Shown piece after piece: positions 13,001-23,049 of a stretch of DNA of 36,817 bases. This stretch comes from Ceraceosorus guamensis (lineage: Eukaryota; Basidiomycota; Exobasidiomycetes; Ceraceosorales; Ceraceosoraceae), in NCBI RefSeq assembly GCF_003144195.1, contig NW_020290129.1:1-36817 (forward strand), given 5' to 3'. The notes beneath the pieces were generated by a model, which was not told where the DNA came from, ran no database searches, and saw nothing but the letters and a program-made list of their open reading frames with translations. The stretch's first letter is position 1. Every line of letters starts with the position of its first letter. The position numbers and the translations under genes are program-made.

Positions 13001-14446
13001 CAGGCGTGCTTTCGGGATGGAACTGTACACTGAAGAAGGGTCCCTGCGTGCTGTAGATGCCTTCGTTGGACCCGTCATTAGCGTTGACGAAGAGCTCATT
13101 CCAGCCGCCTGGCAGACTAGAGGCTTGGACAGCATAGCCATGATTCTGCGAAGTGATGTAGCAGCGTCCCGAGAGCTGATCTGTGCACGGTATATTGTGC
13201 CCGCGATTACCAAACTTCATCTTGGCAGTTTGCGCCCCAGCAGCCAGAGCCAGCAGCTGATGGCCCAGGCAGATGCCGAAGACGGGAATCGCGTCGGTTC
13301 CGGTGCGCTTGAGCAATTGGCTAATGCGCGCGATGGTAGGCGCACAGCTCGTAGGGTCACCAGGTCCATTGGAGATGAAGAGACCATCGAAAGGCTCCGC
13401 TTCGCCGTTCAGGAAGTCGTGGTCCCAAGGGACGACTTTCAGTTCCGCGCCTCGGCTTGTGAAGCACCTAATCTGGTTATACTTCATGCCGACGTCTAAG
13501 GCGAGAATGCGAATGGGTCGACCCGAGGGGTGCAAAAGAGGCGATGCCACCTTGGCCAGAGATCCACCTGAGCTTGTGTTGGCCGGAGTGTACAGGTGAG
13601 CTTGCTTCAAACTGACCTTTGCCACGAGGTTCAGACTGTTCGGATCGGCAAAGGGAATGTCTTCAAACTCTGCTCGCCACGGCGCCAGAGCGAGTGGATT
13701 GCCTGCAAGCTCGGCGGCAGGAGTGGTGGGCACGCTTGGTCCGAGTGTAGACCTGATCGCTTGTACTTCCTGGGCGGATCGTCGAGCGAGCAATCTAGCG
13801 AGCATGCTACCCTTGCTGCGGATGCGTTTGGTCAAAGCCCTCGTGTCGATGCCATAGATTGCGGGCACGCCTTGCTCAGTGAGCCATTGACCCAGACTCG
13901 ATTGAGCGAGGTAATGACTAAAGTCGTGGCTGTAGTACGAGATGACCAGACCTGCAATGTGAACGCGGCTGGACTCGAAGGGAGAAGCCAGCAGAGACTG
14001 GATCGATGACTCTGCCTCTTTCCGAGAAGGCACACCATAGTTGCCCACCAAGGGGAAAGTGAGCACCAAGATCTGACCTTCGTAAGAAGGATCTGTGAGG
14101 GACTCGACATATCCTACCATACCTGTTCGTCATTTCGCACAAAGGGCAACGCTGTCAGAAGCGACATCCCTTGAGTGGGTTGCGAGCTCAGAACACCAGA
14201 CGTACCAGTCTGAAACACGCATTCTCCGCTGATGCTCTTCTTTGCTCCGAAGCTGATACCTTTGTACGAGGTGCCATCTGCCAAGTCCAACACCATTTCT
14301 TCGGCAGTGACTCCGAGAGGCGCGGAAGTAGCGGGCTCAGTTGGGCCTGTGATCCGCGAAGGCATTCTCTGCATCGGAGCTGGCCGACTAGCCGCGCTGA
14401 GAGCCGCAGCTTGGCCATTCAAGCCCGCGGAGGAAGCTGCGCTCAT
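7065..14446 (-). CDS. URA2: Multifunctional CPSase II / ATCase (CAD-type)
   Basis: Exons are 14446-14206, 14122-12156, 12081-11560, 11490-11106, 11033-7386 and 7315-7065, giving 2337 aa. This protein carries out the first two steps of UMP synthesis: glutamine-dependent carbamoyl phosphate synthesis and aspartate transcarbamoylation. In order it has a glutamine amidotransferase domain (nucleophile in GICLGHQ at Cys365, then HPE at 449-451), two CPSase ATP-grasp halves ([19 protein letters not shown] and [20 protein letters not shown]), a regulatory MGS-like domain, a dihydroorotase-like domain and a C-terminal ATCase (about residues 2025-2337; [16 protein letters not shown] and LHPLPRNEE). The dihydroorotase-like domain lacks the HxH metal site ([11 protein letters not shown] where an active enzyme has it), as is known for fungal URA2, so a separate dihydroorotase must exist elsewhere. 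Five short introns split conserved motifs exactly in phase. In yeast the pathway is feedback-inhibited by UTP at the CPSase. Confidence 0.97.
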
Positions 14447-14875
14447 TTTTGTGAGGGGCGGAGATTGATGTGTTCTGGTCGTCTACGAGTCTTGCGACCA
14501 CCTCCCCAGCTGCTTGGCCTGCTGGGTCGAATACCGTCTACTTTGGAGGTCGAGGATTCGCAGCTTGCCGTAGCAGCGCAGCGAGACTCTATCTGGACAT
14601 GCGCTCACAGAATGTAAGCCAGTCTAAATAAGGGATGGCCTCCTTCCAAAGCCCAGTGGAGGAAAGAGTTGAGGTGGGGGTGAATGGTCAATGTACTCAT
14701 CTGCGCCGAATTTCCGGCCTCCAAGTTGGGGCTATTCACGAAGTGTCAACCCACCACACCATTTTCTGGCCCACTCCGACTTTGCTACTCGTGACTCTCG
14801 ACTCTTGACTGCACGGCACAAGAAATTGTGAATTTTTTTAGTCGCATGGTGCACGCTGCTTGCTGACGCTGCATT

Positions 14876-15125
14876 TTTGACTCGTGACTCTATGACTCGT
14901 GATTCATTCAAGATTCTTGATGCATCACACCAAGATTCACGATTCAAGATTCATTACGGATTTGATCGCAGCCATGCATGCATGCCTACAGCATTCAAAA
15001 TTAAAATCATCATTACGATCGACCAACGCGCGCCAATTTTCTTCCCGCGCGAACGCGACGCGTCTCGATCGGCGTGCTGGAAGATCCTACTTTGACTCAG
15101 GATTCAAGATTCACGATTATTCTTA
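14876..15125. repeat. Cluster of short degenerate ATTC/GATTC repeats
   Basis: The stretch is built from short imperfect units such as ATTCAAGATTC, CACGATTCAAGATTC and TGACTCGTGACTC, in direct and inverted order. Similar units recur elsewhere in the window, for example around 20000-20195 and 31840-31950, always outside coding exons. There are no terminal repeats, target duplications or coding capacity to suggest a transposon. It is best described as simple dispersed low-complexity repeat. Confidence 0.55.
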
Positions 15126-15194
15126 TTCAAAATTATGGCGTCCAGCACGGGTAAAAAAAAAAAAAAGCTGATGAATTCATGAATGCTGGCAGAC

Positions 15195-15234
15195 CACGTG
15201 CGTTTCACGGCAGGTGGAGGTGTGCTGTCACGTG
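15195..15234. promoter_or_regulatory. Pair of CACGTG E-box hexamers
   Basis: Two perfect palindromic CACGTG hexamers start 34 bases apart, at 15195 and 15229, in the divergent spacer between URA2 and the EMC8/9 gene. CACGTG is the core site of bHLH factors such as Cbf1, Pho4 and SREBP types. Similar pairs occur in two other promoters in this window. Binding is inferred only. Confidence 0.3.
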
Positions 15235-15675
15235 CCGCGAGATGTGAGGTTGAGGTACTGTGCGCACGGCCGCGTCGCTCTCTCCATATGAAGCAAGCGT
15301 ACAAATCAGGCGCAACACCGCATTAACTAGATGCTGCGAGACACAAGATTCGAATTCATATTGATGCGCGAACTAGTTTTCGATTCACACTCGGGCTCAG
15401 ATTCAAAGCTCCTGAATGCGAGACTCTTGACTGCCAGACTGTTCGTGACCCCCATCATGACCCTGAACGTGAAATAGTCCGACTTTCGTATCCTATCAGG
15501 CAAAGAGCCGAACTCATCCAGCCTGAGAAGAGAGTCACTGAACCTGCAGTACGGGCCTTCTCACATCAAGACCGCCGGCAGAGGGTGAGATCTACAAGGT
15601 TAGGCGCACCTGTCACACGAGCAACTTGGGACAACCTCCCTGCCAAGCCTTGCACAAATCATTCAGCTTCCGACC

Positions 15676-16451
15676 ATGGCGAGCTATGTCCTCTCTCCAG
15701 CAGCTCACTTCACGCTTCTAGCGCATGTCGGACTCCATCCGACATCGGCCGTCCTAGGCCTATTGCTCGCATCATCGAGCACCTCGAACGAGTCTGTAGA
15801 AGTTACACGCGCACTGCCATTAGTGCATCACTGGACCGCTCTGACGCCCCAACTTGACGTGTCCATCGCACTGGCAATACAGCATGTCAAAAAGACCGGA
15901 TTGAAGATTGTGGGATTGTATGCTGCAAATGAGGCGACTGGAGATGAGCTCTCGCCGATGGTGGAACGCATAGCAAAAGCCTTGGCTAGCAGTACTCAGC
16001 AAGCCGATGTGCTGGTCGCAGTGGTGAGTCGAGATCTAAAGACGGTTGCACTCGGGGGAGAAAGGCTGGCCTACTTGCAGTGTAAAGTCTAGAGCCGCTC
16101 GCTGACCAAGCAGAATCTTCCAGCTCAAGCCCAGAGCGCTTCCATCAAGTGCTCATCTAACAGGCTACCGAGTAAGCACTTCAAACAGCGGATCGAAGCA
16201 ACTGGGCTTGAATGCAATCGATACGGGCGCAGAGACGCGTACAGTGTCGATTTTGAGGAGGTTACAGGCAGGCACTCAAGATGCCAAGATCGCTGCGAGC
16301 GACTGGGATGGTCAGTACACGTCGGCTGGAGCTAATGCTTCTTGAACGCTGACTGGGCCTTGTCCTGGTTTGTTGCTTCACAGACCATCTGGAGGACACG
16401 TCGATTGATTGGCTGGCGCCTCTTCCTGCAGAAGTGACCGCCGGCTTGTAG
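15676..16451 (+). CDS. ER membrane complex subunit 8/9
   Basis: Exons are 15676-16023, 16124-16310 and 16384-16451, giving 200 aa, the usual size of the family. The ER membrane complex inserts tail-anchored and multipass proteins into the ER. EMC8/9 is its soluble cytosolic subunit, with a non-catalytic MPN fold. Supporting segments are LSPAAHFTLLAHVGLHPTSA, VLGLLL, ALPLVHHWTALTPQLDVSIA and GLKIVGLYAANE in exon 1, and DDHLEDTSIDWLAPLP at the end. The second acceptor (TTCCAG at 16123) was chosen over a nearer AG because only it keeps the frame into the GYRVSTSNSG and DHLED segments; a CTGAC branch point lies just upstream. The gene converges on the acyltransferase gene with 283 bases between stop codons. 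The paralogues EMC8 and EMC9 cannot be told apart here. Confidence 0.88.
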
Positions 16452-16734
16452 ACATTTAGCAGCACAAAGTCACAAGAAGGGAACATGGCCTCGTGGCTGC
16501 AGATCAGAGCATGTTTTCAAACATTCATCAAAGTCACGAATCACCAGCAGATGCGATGATCTTCAAAAGAGTGTGTTGTACGACAAAAAGGCGAGTAAAG
16601 AGGATTAGCAGCATCGCGGAAGGATGAACGCTCATAGATCGAGGCGTATTCAGCCCGGGTAAAGAGGAAGAGGGTATAGAAGCGGCGCTACAGATGTGCA
16701 GACGCAATGACGTCCATGAATGATCACCTGCACC

Positions 16735-18831
16735 TCAATCAGAGCTGACAGCGGCAGCTTCCTGTTCATGAGCAAAGCCGCCAGCCGTGCCGAGCTTCTC
16801 CTTGGCAGCCTCGATGAGCTCCTTGCTAGCGTCTTGGAAAGCTCTGCAAATCTCTTCCGGCAGTCTGTTCTTTCTGAGTTCGGGCGCATCGTCGCAGCTG
16901 ACAGCCAAGCTGAAATCGTCGGCATAGGAAATCATGCCGCACGACAAGCTGCTCTTTCCCGGACTCGAAGGCGGCAGGACGTGATAAGAAAAGGCCTTGT
17001 GTTGGCCGAACTCGACGGGTTTGGGAGGTCCAGGTACGTTGGTAGCGACGTGGTACTCTCTATAAGTCCTCTCGAACGCCCATCCCAGACCAAAGTAGTT
17101 TGGAAGGTAGAAGATGCGATGCTTGGAAGCTGTGCCGAAGGAGGAAAACCAAATGCGAGGCCACCAGCTTCGCTTGATCCTGTTCATCTCTCGGTGGACT
17201 TGTTGAAGCTGCGCGTCGAACGACTTGTCCTTTGGATCGTAAAAGGCGAACCATGCCACTGCGCCAGTGGTGAAATTGTTGAGCGACCAATTGCCTTGCG
17301 GTCTCACAGAGATGGGAATGAATACTGCTGTGCGTTTGTCCTTCACTGGCTTTGGCTCTGTACGATCAGCCGCCAGTCTCAGAGCGCGGGACAAGATGCC
17401 GCAAGCCACGTCGTTGAGGCTGAGGTTTACTTTATCGTTCGAAAAAGCCTTTCGAATCAATTTGATGTCCGACATGGCAATGCCGTCCGAGTGGTAGTAC
17501 AGGCGGTTGGGTGCACGGTTACCAGGTCCTGCAGCATTTGCAGGCTTCCCATACTCAAAGACTTTTCTGGAGCGCATCCACAGACCACGAGCAGTGTGGA
17601 AGCCATGCTTTGTTGTGCCCCAAATCGAAGGCTTGATGTTTCGCTGACCCGGCTTCTTGACCTTGCCGCTGCCAGTCTTTCGGTCAAAGTACGCTTGAAC
17701 CTCGGACACTGGCTTGTCCATCTGCATCGCACCGAGTGCAGAGTGGTAGGACATGATCATGCCTTGACCGTCCGAGAAGCAGTGGTGCACCTTGACGATC
17801 AGGGCAGATTTTGCCCCTTCCGAAGTTTCGATACCTCGCACAACTAGAGCATGCCAAACAGGTTTTGCAAAGTCGAAATGCTGGCCAAGGAACTTGCCCG
17901 CCTGATCGAAAAGCGCCTTCTCGTCCTTCGCGCCGCCAGGCAACGAGTCGAGAAAGGTGATGTTATCGCGCGTCTCAAAGTGGTCATCGTACACCCATCT
18001 GGCAGGTCTGAACAGACCGCCCGCCTTGATGCCGCCGCTGACGTGCGATCTTCTGCCCTTCTTCTCCTGTTCTGTCGGCGTCTTTCTCGCTACCGTTTCG
18101 CCGCGCTTCTCGGCTTTTCTGCGCGCTCGCTCATCAGAGCTTGCTTTCCAGGGACTCAGTTCGATGCGGTACCTGTACTTGGGATAGCTATCCGCCAGCT
18201 TTTCAAAGAATTGGAAAACCGTCTCGTCGTCGATGACCGTCTTGAAGAGGTACATGGAGTAGCAAGCGGTCGAGTATCCGTCATTCTCCATCAGCAAAGC
18301 AAGATTGTCGATGCCCGTGAATGGAATGACCCTGCCGCGAGGGTCGAGCGGATGGGAGGAAGTTTGGCGATCCTTTTCACTGCTGGATGTGACCGCAGCT
18401 GCGCCTGCACCAGCGAGTGCACCAGCGCCCACTGCAGCACCTGCTGCAGTCTTTTCTGGGTCATTCTCCGCAGACTTAGGTGCATCCGTAGCATTCTCTG
18501 CAACAGTCTTTTCATCGCTGGTCTTTGCCTGTGGTGGAGGAGGTCTCTGCTCGGCCGGTTCGCTCTCTCTCGGCTTTTCCTGGACAGATGGCTGCTCCAC
18601 TTTCTGCTCGACGGGCTTAGAGACTCTCCGAGAAATCCTGGCGCTTGACGGCGCCTCTGCGGCTTTCTGCGATTGAGAGGCAGATCGAGAATGAGACTTG
18701 GAGCCAGCGCGAGAGTGGGCGGGAGAAGAGGTGGGACTGGATGCTGTGGATGATCTAGCTGCCATCTGCGCTCTGATCCTAGCTCCCTGCTCAGCGGCCG
18801 TGCCTCTACCATGCGTGGGCGACGAAGACAT
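16735..18831 (-). CDS. WS/DGAT-type O-acyltransferase
   Basis: A single exon encodes 698 aa. The catalytic HHxxxDG motif of the wax ester synthase/diacylglycerol acyltransferase family is present as HHCFSDG at residues 349-355. It is followed by the family's C-terminal features, including LNDVACGILSRALR, VFIPISVRP and the NVPGPP block. Such enzymes move acyl groups from acyl-CoA to alcohols or diacylglycerol, making wax esters or triacylglycerol. Residues 1 to about 160 are Ser/Ala/Pro/Glu-rich and probably disordered, with a short Ala/Gly hydrophobic patch near 129-147. A Lys/Arg-rich insertion lies near 230-262. ATG 18831 is the first ATG of the frame and needs no intron. Substrate preference cannot be read from sequence. 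A large open frame on the opposite strand is a shadow of this gene. Confidence 0.88.
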   Translation of the reverse strand: MSSSPTHGRGTAAEQGARIRAQMAARSSTASSPTSSPAHSRAGSKSHSRSASQSQKAAEAPSSARISRRVSKPVEQKVEQPSVQEKPRESEPAEQRPPPPQAKTSDEKTVAENATDAPKSAENDPEKTAAGAAVGAGALAGAGAAAVTSSSEKDRQTSSHPLDPRGRVIPFTGIDNLALLMENDGYSTACYSMYLFKTVIDDETVFQFFEKLADSYPKYRYRIELSPWKASSDERARRKAEKRGETVARKTPTEQEKKGRRSHVSGGIKAGGLFRPARWVYDDHFETRDNITFLDSLPGGAKDEKALFDQAGKFLGQHFDFAKPVWHALVVRGIETSEGAKSALIVKVHHCFSDGQGMIMSYHSALGAMQMDKPVSEVQAYFDRKTGSGKVKKPGQRNIKPSIWGTTKHGFHTARGLWMRSRKVFEYGKPANAAGPGNRAPNRLYYHSDGIAMSDIKLIRKAFSNDKVNLSLNDVACGILSRALRLAADRTEPKPVKDKRTAVFIPISVRPQGNWSLNNFTTGAVAWFAFYDPKDKSFDAQLQQVHREMNRIKRSWWPRIWFSSFGTASKHRIFYLPNYFGLGWAFERTYREYHVATNVPGPPKPVEFGQHKAFSYHVLPPSSPGKSSLSCGMISYADDFSLAVSCDDAPELRKNRLPEEICRAFQDASKELIEAAKEKLGTAGGFAHEQEAAAVSSD

Positions 18832-19023
18832 GATGGCGCTTCAACTTGCAAAGGGTCTTGCAGGGGTGACGTGTCGCGATAGGAGGCTTATGGTAGGAAG
18901 ATGGATGGGAGTTCGAAAAGTTTTGCAGCAAACGACTCAGGCACACGTCAGGTCACCATTGTCCGCTTTGGTCGGTCAAAGAAGTTGTGAACGGCTGATC
19001 GCCATCCGGTATTTGAGCAGCAT

Positions 19024-19118
<95 letters not shown>

Positions 19119-21057
19119 CCTGCTGCAAACTCGCTCCTGAACGTTTGGGCCGGATCGGGTGGAGGCTCCGATCCGTGCAGTCACCATGCACTCACGAGTC
19201 CTCTGTGGTGGCTGCTGGTGGTACGCACTCACGAGAGGTTGGGTGCCTGCAGGCATTTTCATGCGCAAAGGACATTTGGTCGACCGGCCGGGCCGGATGC
19301 AAAAGCATGCAGCTACCTTTACAGTACCTATACCTACAGTAGGTACAGTGACTGTTGCTGTGGGTCATGGGTCAGCTAAGCAGAACCCTCTCATGCTCCT
19401 GCTCCTGCTGGTGATCAGCAACTAAGACGCGCTCGGGCAAACCCTCGCTTCCGACTCGTGACGTTCAGAAGGCGCGCCAAGGTGGCGGCGGTAAGCTGCT
19501 GCATACTTTCACGTTCTCTCATTTAGATTCAAATTGGGCTTTTTCAAAACAGCAAGGCGATCCCATCTCCATTCTATGCAGCAAAATGTAAGCGAAAACG
19601 AATCACATCGACAGTCAGCTCTGCTGCTGCGACATCACATGGTGTGTGAGTGAGCGAGTAGGGATTCTTTGCGCATTTGCAGACGAGGCATCCATCTCAC
19701 TCGTGACTCCTAGACCGCGAGTCTGAGTGCACAGGCTGCAGCTAGGCGCTCCAAAGATCATTGGGCGCGTGACTGCGCTGACCATCATCGGACTCCAATC
19801 TTGAAGGACGACGCTCGCGTGCTGGTCAGATGGGAGGAAATCCTTTTCGTTCCAGCTACTGTACTCACACTCACGACTGGTACACAAAGTCGACGCTACA
19901 AAGTCTGTGCTGTGCGCCAAGCAAATAACCGCGGTTTGCCGATCATGCTTGCCCAAAGTTTCGCATCGCACTCGCCTGAAGCTCTTGAGAAAGAGCCACA
20001 CTTACAATCGTGAATTTTGACTGAGGGATGTGTCATGAGCCGAGGTTTGAATGAGATGCGACCTTCTTCCCGTGATGGAGCCAGACGATGCGAAGCCCCT
20101 CTCCTTTCGACAATCAGAATCCTCATTGCTGCGATTCAAGCTTTGAATCTGTGGGGGTCTTGTTTGTAATCACGAATCTTGATCGTGAATCTCTACTTCC
20201 ATGCACATTGCCATCATCAGAACTTTTGTCCGCGCAGATTTACTGTACCAGTGCATCGTGAATGTGGCTTGCATCGCGAGTCTGAGTGGTGAGTCTCTAA
20301 TGGCATGGAATTGGCATCATCAAATACGTGGGTCCCATGCATGGAGAGGGGGTGGGGAGCAAAGCAGGCAAGGCTGCTTTGCGTGGGCAAGTAGAAAGGA
20401 AGGCTCGATCTCGACTTTTCACGTCCCGGCAATCCTATCCCTGCTGCCTCCCCAGCGCATTCACACGTACGACTTCGCTTTGCCGAGAGGCGATGGTCAT
20501 CAGCCCGCCCGTTCGCTGCAGAATCCCTGGCAAGCCTCGCTCCTTTTGGAATTGTTGGGGGAGAAGATGACACGAATCGCGCGACGGGGGGACAAAGTGG
20601 GGAAAGCGAGTGCGAGGGGCTTGACGTCTTGTCTCGAGTGCTCACCACAGCAGGAGTGAGCGCTATACTCTCGCAGGCTTTCCAAATCTGGGCCTTGGGC
20701 AGATGTGATTTGAGTAAAGGAGATGCGACACCGCTCGCTATCCACCTCTATCAGATTTCTTTCGCACAAAAGCAGGTCGCAAGGCTTGTTTCCTCAAAAG
20801 CTCGGTCGGTTCGACTCTGCTCGAGAGCCGTTCGAAACGCTTACCTCACCGTACGTGGCAACGCAAATGACGGTTTTTATCTGATGTTTTGATTATCATC
20901 ATATTTGCAATATGCCCACATATCAAGGTCTTTCCCATTCTCAGATAGCTTTGCTCCGCAGTGTTTGGCCCATCTTCGCGTTATCATCACGACCAAACGC
21001 GCAGGGGGAGTTCTCTGGGAGCAAAAGCAAGTCGAGGCTTGCAAATACACGGCAGCT
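18832..21057. other. 2.2-kb gene-poor intergenic region
   Basis: No gene can be supported. The region holds a long CT repeat (19025-19115), a short inverted repeat (GTACCTA at 19324-19330 with TAGGTAC at 19340-19346), and scattered TCGTGACTC and AATCACGAATC-like units around 19450, 19690 and 20000-20195. Open frames on both strands near 20200-20660 overlap each other and match no family I know. The first part should contain the acyltransferase promoter and the last part the cytochrome b5 3' UTR. Confidence 0.5.
19025..19115. repeat. (CT)n microsatellite, about 45 units
   Basis: This is an uninterrupted CT dinucleotide run of 91 bases, about 190 bases upstream of the acyltransferase start codon. 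On the gene's own strand it reads (AG)n. Perfect repeats of this length are usually length-variable between strains. Its position could affect promoter chromatin, but no effect is shown. Confidence 0.97.
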
Positions 21058-22145
21058 TCACAGCTTAGCGTTGGGCTCCAGCTCTCCAATCTTCAACTTT
21101 GCTCCGATCTTGGATAAGATCTTCTCATTGTGATACTGCGTGATGCAACAGGAGAAGCACAGCATACTCTCAGCATATATCCGAGGTACGTGCTGCTGCT
21201 GCGGTGGCACGTACTTCCAAACATCAACACTTACAGTCCAGAAAGCCTCGGAAGCGTCTTTGCCCGACATGCGCAGCACCGGCTTCTTTCCTCCAGGGTG
21301 CTGCAAGGGAATCGGAGCGCGGCAAGGTGTCAGAACATCGTGTCCACTATGCTGTCCAGAAAAGTCGATGTGCTCGCTGGCTGTTTGAACAAAAAGAAAA
21401 ACAACGGAGGCCGATACTCACATCGTCAAGGAAAGAGGTCATGTCGTACACACCTCCATCGATCACAACCCAAATGGACTCCTCTGGATCGGTGGGGGGC
21501 GATGACAAGTTGAGGATTCTGTCAGTTGAGAACGTCTCCATCCGTCCATTGCCACGACCTTCAAGATGGACGCATAAGGGACGTAACGTGTGCGCACTAC
21601 TTTCATCTTTTTCCTCCACCCCACATGCGTGCCAGGTAACAGCTCGCACCAGCTGTAAATGCGCGTGACGAGGACAGGGCGCGGCTTGACCTAGAGCAAA
21701 GGAAAGTGAAGTGTACCATGCTACCACCTACAGCCATCGACTGTGCAGACCGCTGTCTGCACAAAAGGACGGGAGGTCGAACGAGGCGAGCATGATCGCA
21801 CCGCGTCCAGACTACCAGCATCCTCCTCCTATCCTATATGTTCTCTAGCCCTTGGCACAGTACAAGGAAGCTCCTTGAAGCGGCAAAGGCCCATCTGTAT
21901 CGTCATTACCTCTACCCATCCATGCATCCATTCAAAAAGACCATGCCAAGCTAGACCTGCTCGAGCTTGCATGGGCTCGCTACTCACCGCTATTGTGCTT
22001 CTTGATCTCGTCGATCGAAAAGGTCTGTATACGCAGAAAGATTTGGGCGTACCAAGATCAGCCTGGACCATTCTGATGCTCGTGTCAAGCCCCCGCACCC
22101 CTCCCCACATGCAATTCAGATGAGACTCACCTTTGCGTCGGGCAT
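21058..22145 (-). CDS. Small cytochrome b5-domain protein
   Basis: Five exons (22145-22131, 22024-21988, 21483-21422, 21300-21235, 21135-21058) give 85 aa. It is a minimal haem-binding cytochrome b5 fold, an electron carrier for ER or cytosolic redox reactions. Motifs in order are MPDAK, TFSIDEIKKHNS, SIWVVIDGGVYDMTSFLDD, HPGG (axial His39), GKDASEAFW, YHNEKIL (second axial His62) and a KLKIGEL end. The spacing of the two histidines fits the family. There is no C-terminal membrane anchor, so it is probably soluble or a partner domain. The first exon codes for only five residues and the second for about twelve. All junctions are GT-AG and in phase. The frame upstream of ATG 22145 stays open and encodes a hydrophobic stretch, but it has no ATG, so I left it out; an upstream spliced leader exon cannot be excluded. 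Confidence 0.85.
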
Positions 22146-23049
22146 TTTGATCGAGCTTGAGGAGCGGATGAAAGTGCGAGCGTTGCGTGAGTAGCGAGGA
22201 AGTAAAGCTACGAGGCCAAGACCGAGGATTAGGACGAGACCCGAGGAAAACAAGAGAGCTGCAAAGGGTCGAGTCCTATTGCGAAGATGCGACAAAGTCG
22301 GCCAGGGCAGGGCCAGGTCCAGAGCGATACGCAAGGAAAGAAGTAGGCGTGAATGTGGGGTTGGGACGGCCAAATTTCAAGATCAGCTGGGTTAAAGGAA
22401 GCGTTCAAGTCGATCTCGGGGCAATGGATATGGTGTAGGACGCTGATGATAATCACGAATGAACATGTGCCCCGATGCGTAAGCGCGTGTGCCAAGTTGC
22501 CCGCGCGCTGCGCGCTGCGTGCTCCTCCCTCGATCGCGTTGCGTACTCCATCCCGGCCTCCCGGGAGGTGCGGCCTTGATCGGACCGGCGCGAGCGTCGC
22601 GTGCGTGGAGAAGTCGAGCGCCGGGTTTGCAGCATGCGTCTCGCTGAGAGATGGACCGCGCCTGATTGGGTACACACACACACACAGCTCAATTAAAGCG
22701 GCGGTGATGCAGCTCATCACGTGATCTCCGATCTCCTGGGATTTTTCAGATCACCACGTGATTCGCTTCAAGCCTTGTCGGATTCCTGCATGCTGTTTGT
22801 TAATTGCTGCTGCATGGTTGGCGTGTCGTGTGCCAAAATTGAAATCACATGGAAGCGCTAACCTGTCCTCAGCTTGTTGATCATCACACGCAGTAGTCGT
22901 CTGTATGCATTGAGGATTGCTTCTTCACGATCCGATGCGTGTTTCGACGCAGCATTGCAATCCGCTCCTTCAACTCGTCTCTACATGCTCCCTCTCTGAC
23001 CAAATTCACCACCACCGCAGCAGCAGCAGCAGCAAAAGGCGACCGCAAC
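22146..23049. promoter_or_regulatory. Divergent promoter region cytochrome b5 / CHORD-CS
   Basis: This 0.9-kb divergent spacer has no supportable gene. It includes a GC-rich segment (22490-22625) with a perfect 12-base palindrome CCTCCCGGGAGG at 22557-22568, a short CA run near 22673-22685, and two CACGTG hexamers at 22718-22723 and 22755-22760. Several small open frames on both strands overlap each other and look like GC-driven noise. Confidence 0.5.
22718..22760. promoter_or_regulatory. Pair of CACGTG E-box hexamers
   Basis: Two perfect CACGTG sites, both followed by AT, start 37 bases apart in the divergent promoter of the cytochrome b5 and CHORD-CS genes. This is the core recognised by bHLH regulators. 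The pairing resembles that upstream of EMC8/9 and of the SGNH-like gene. A shared regulator is speculation. Confidence 0.3.

Larger units (their letters stand above)
14447..15675. other. Divergent intergenic URA2 / EMC8-9 with GATTC-type repeats
   Basis: This 1.2-kb divergent spacer has no supportable gene. From about 14875 to 15125 it carries clustered imperfect copies of GATTCA, CACGATTC and CGTGACTC, with weaker copies at 15340-15430. Two CACGTG hexamers lie at 15195-15200 and 15229-15234. A 14-base poly-A run occurs near 15153. The repeats resemble short dispersed intergenic sequence that I associate with smut genomes; a function is not evident. Confidence 0.5.

Noticed and set aside
16720-17847. 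375-codon plus-strand open frame
   Set aside because: It is antisense to the WS/DGAT gene, has no domain and is a by-product of the GC-rich codon use of the real gene.
19324-19346. Inverted repeat GTACCTA...TAGGTAC
   Set aside because: It is a seven-base stem in simple sequence with no associated gene or T run; too weak to call a terminator or operator.
20201-20659. Overlapping 143-152-codon open frames on both strands
   Set aside because: There is no family resemblance and no conserved start context, and both strands are equally open; chance frames are the simplest reading.
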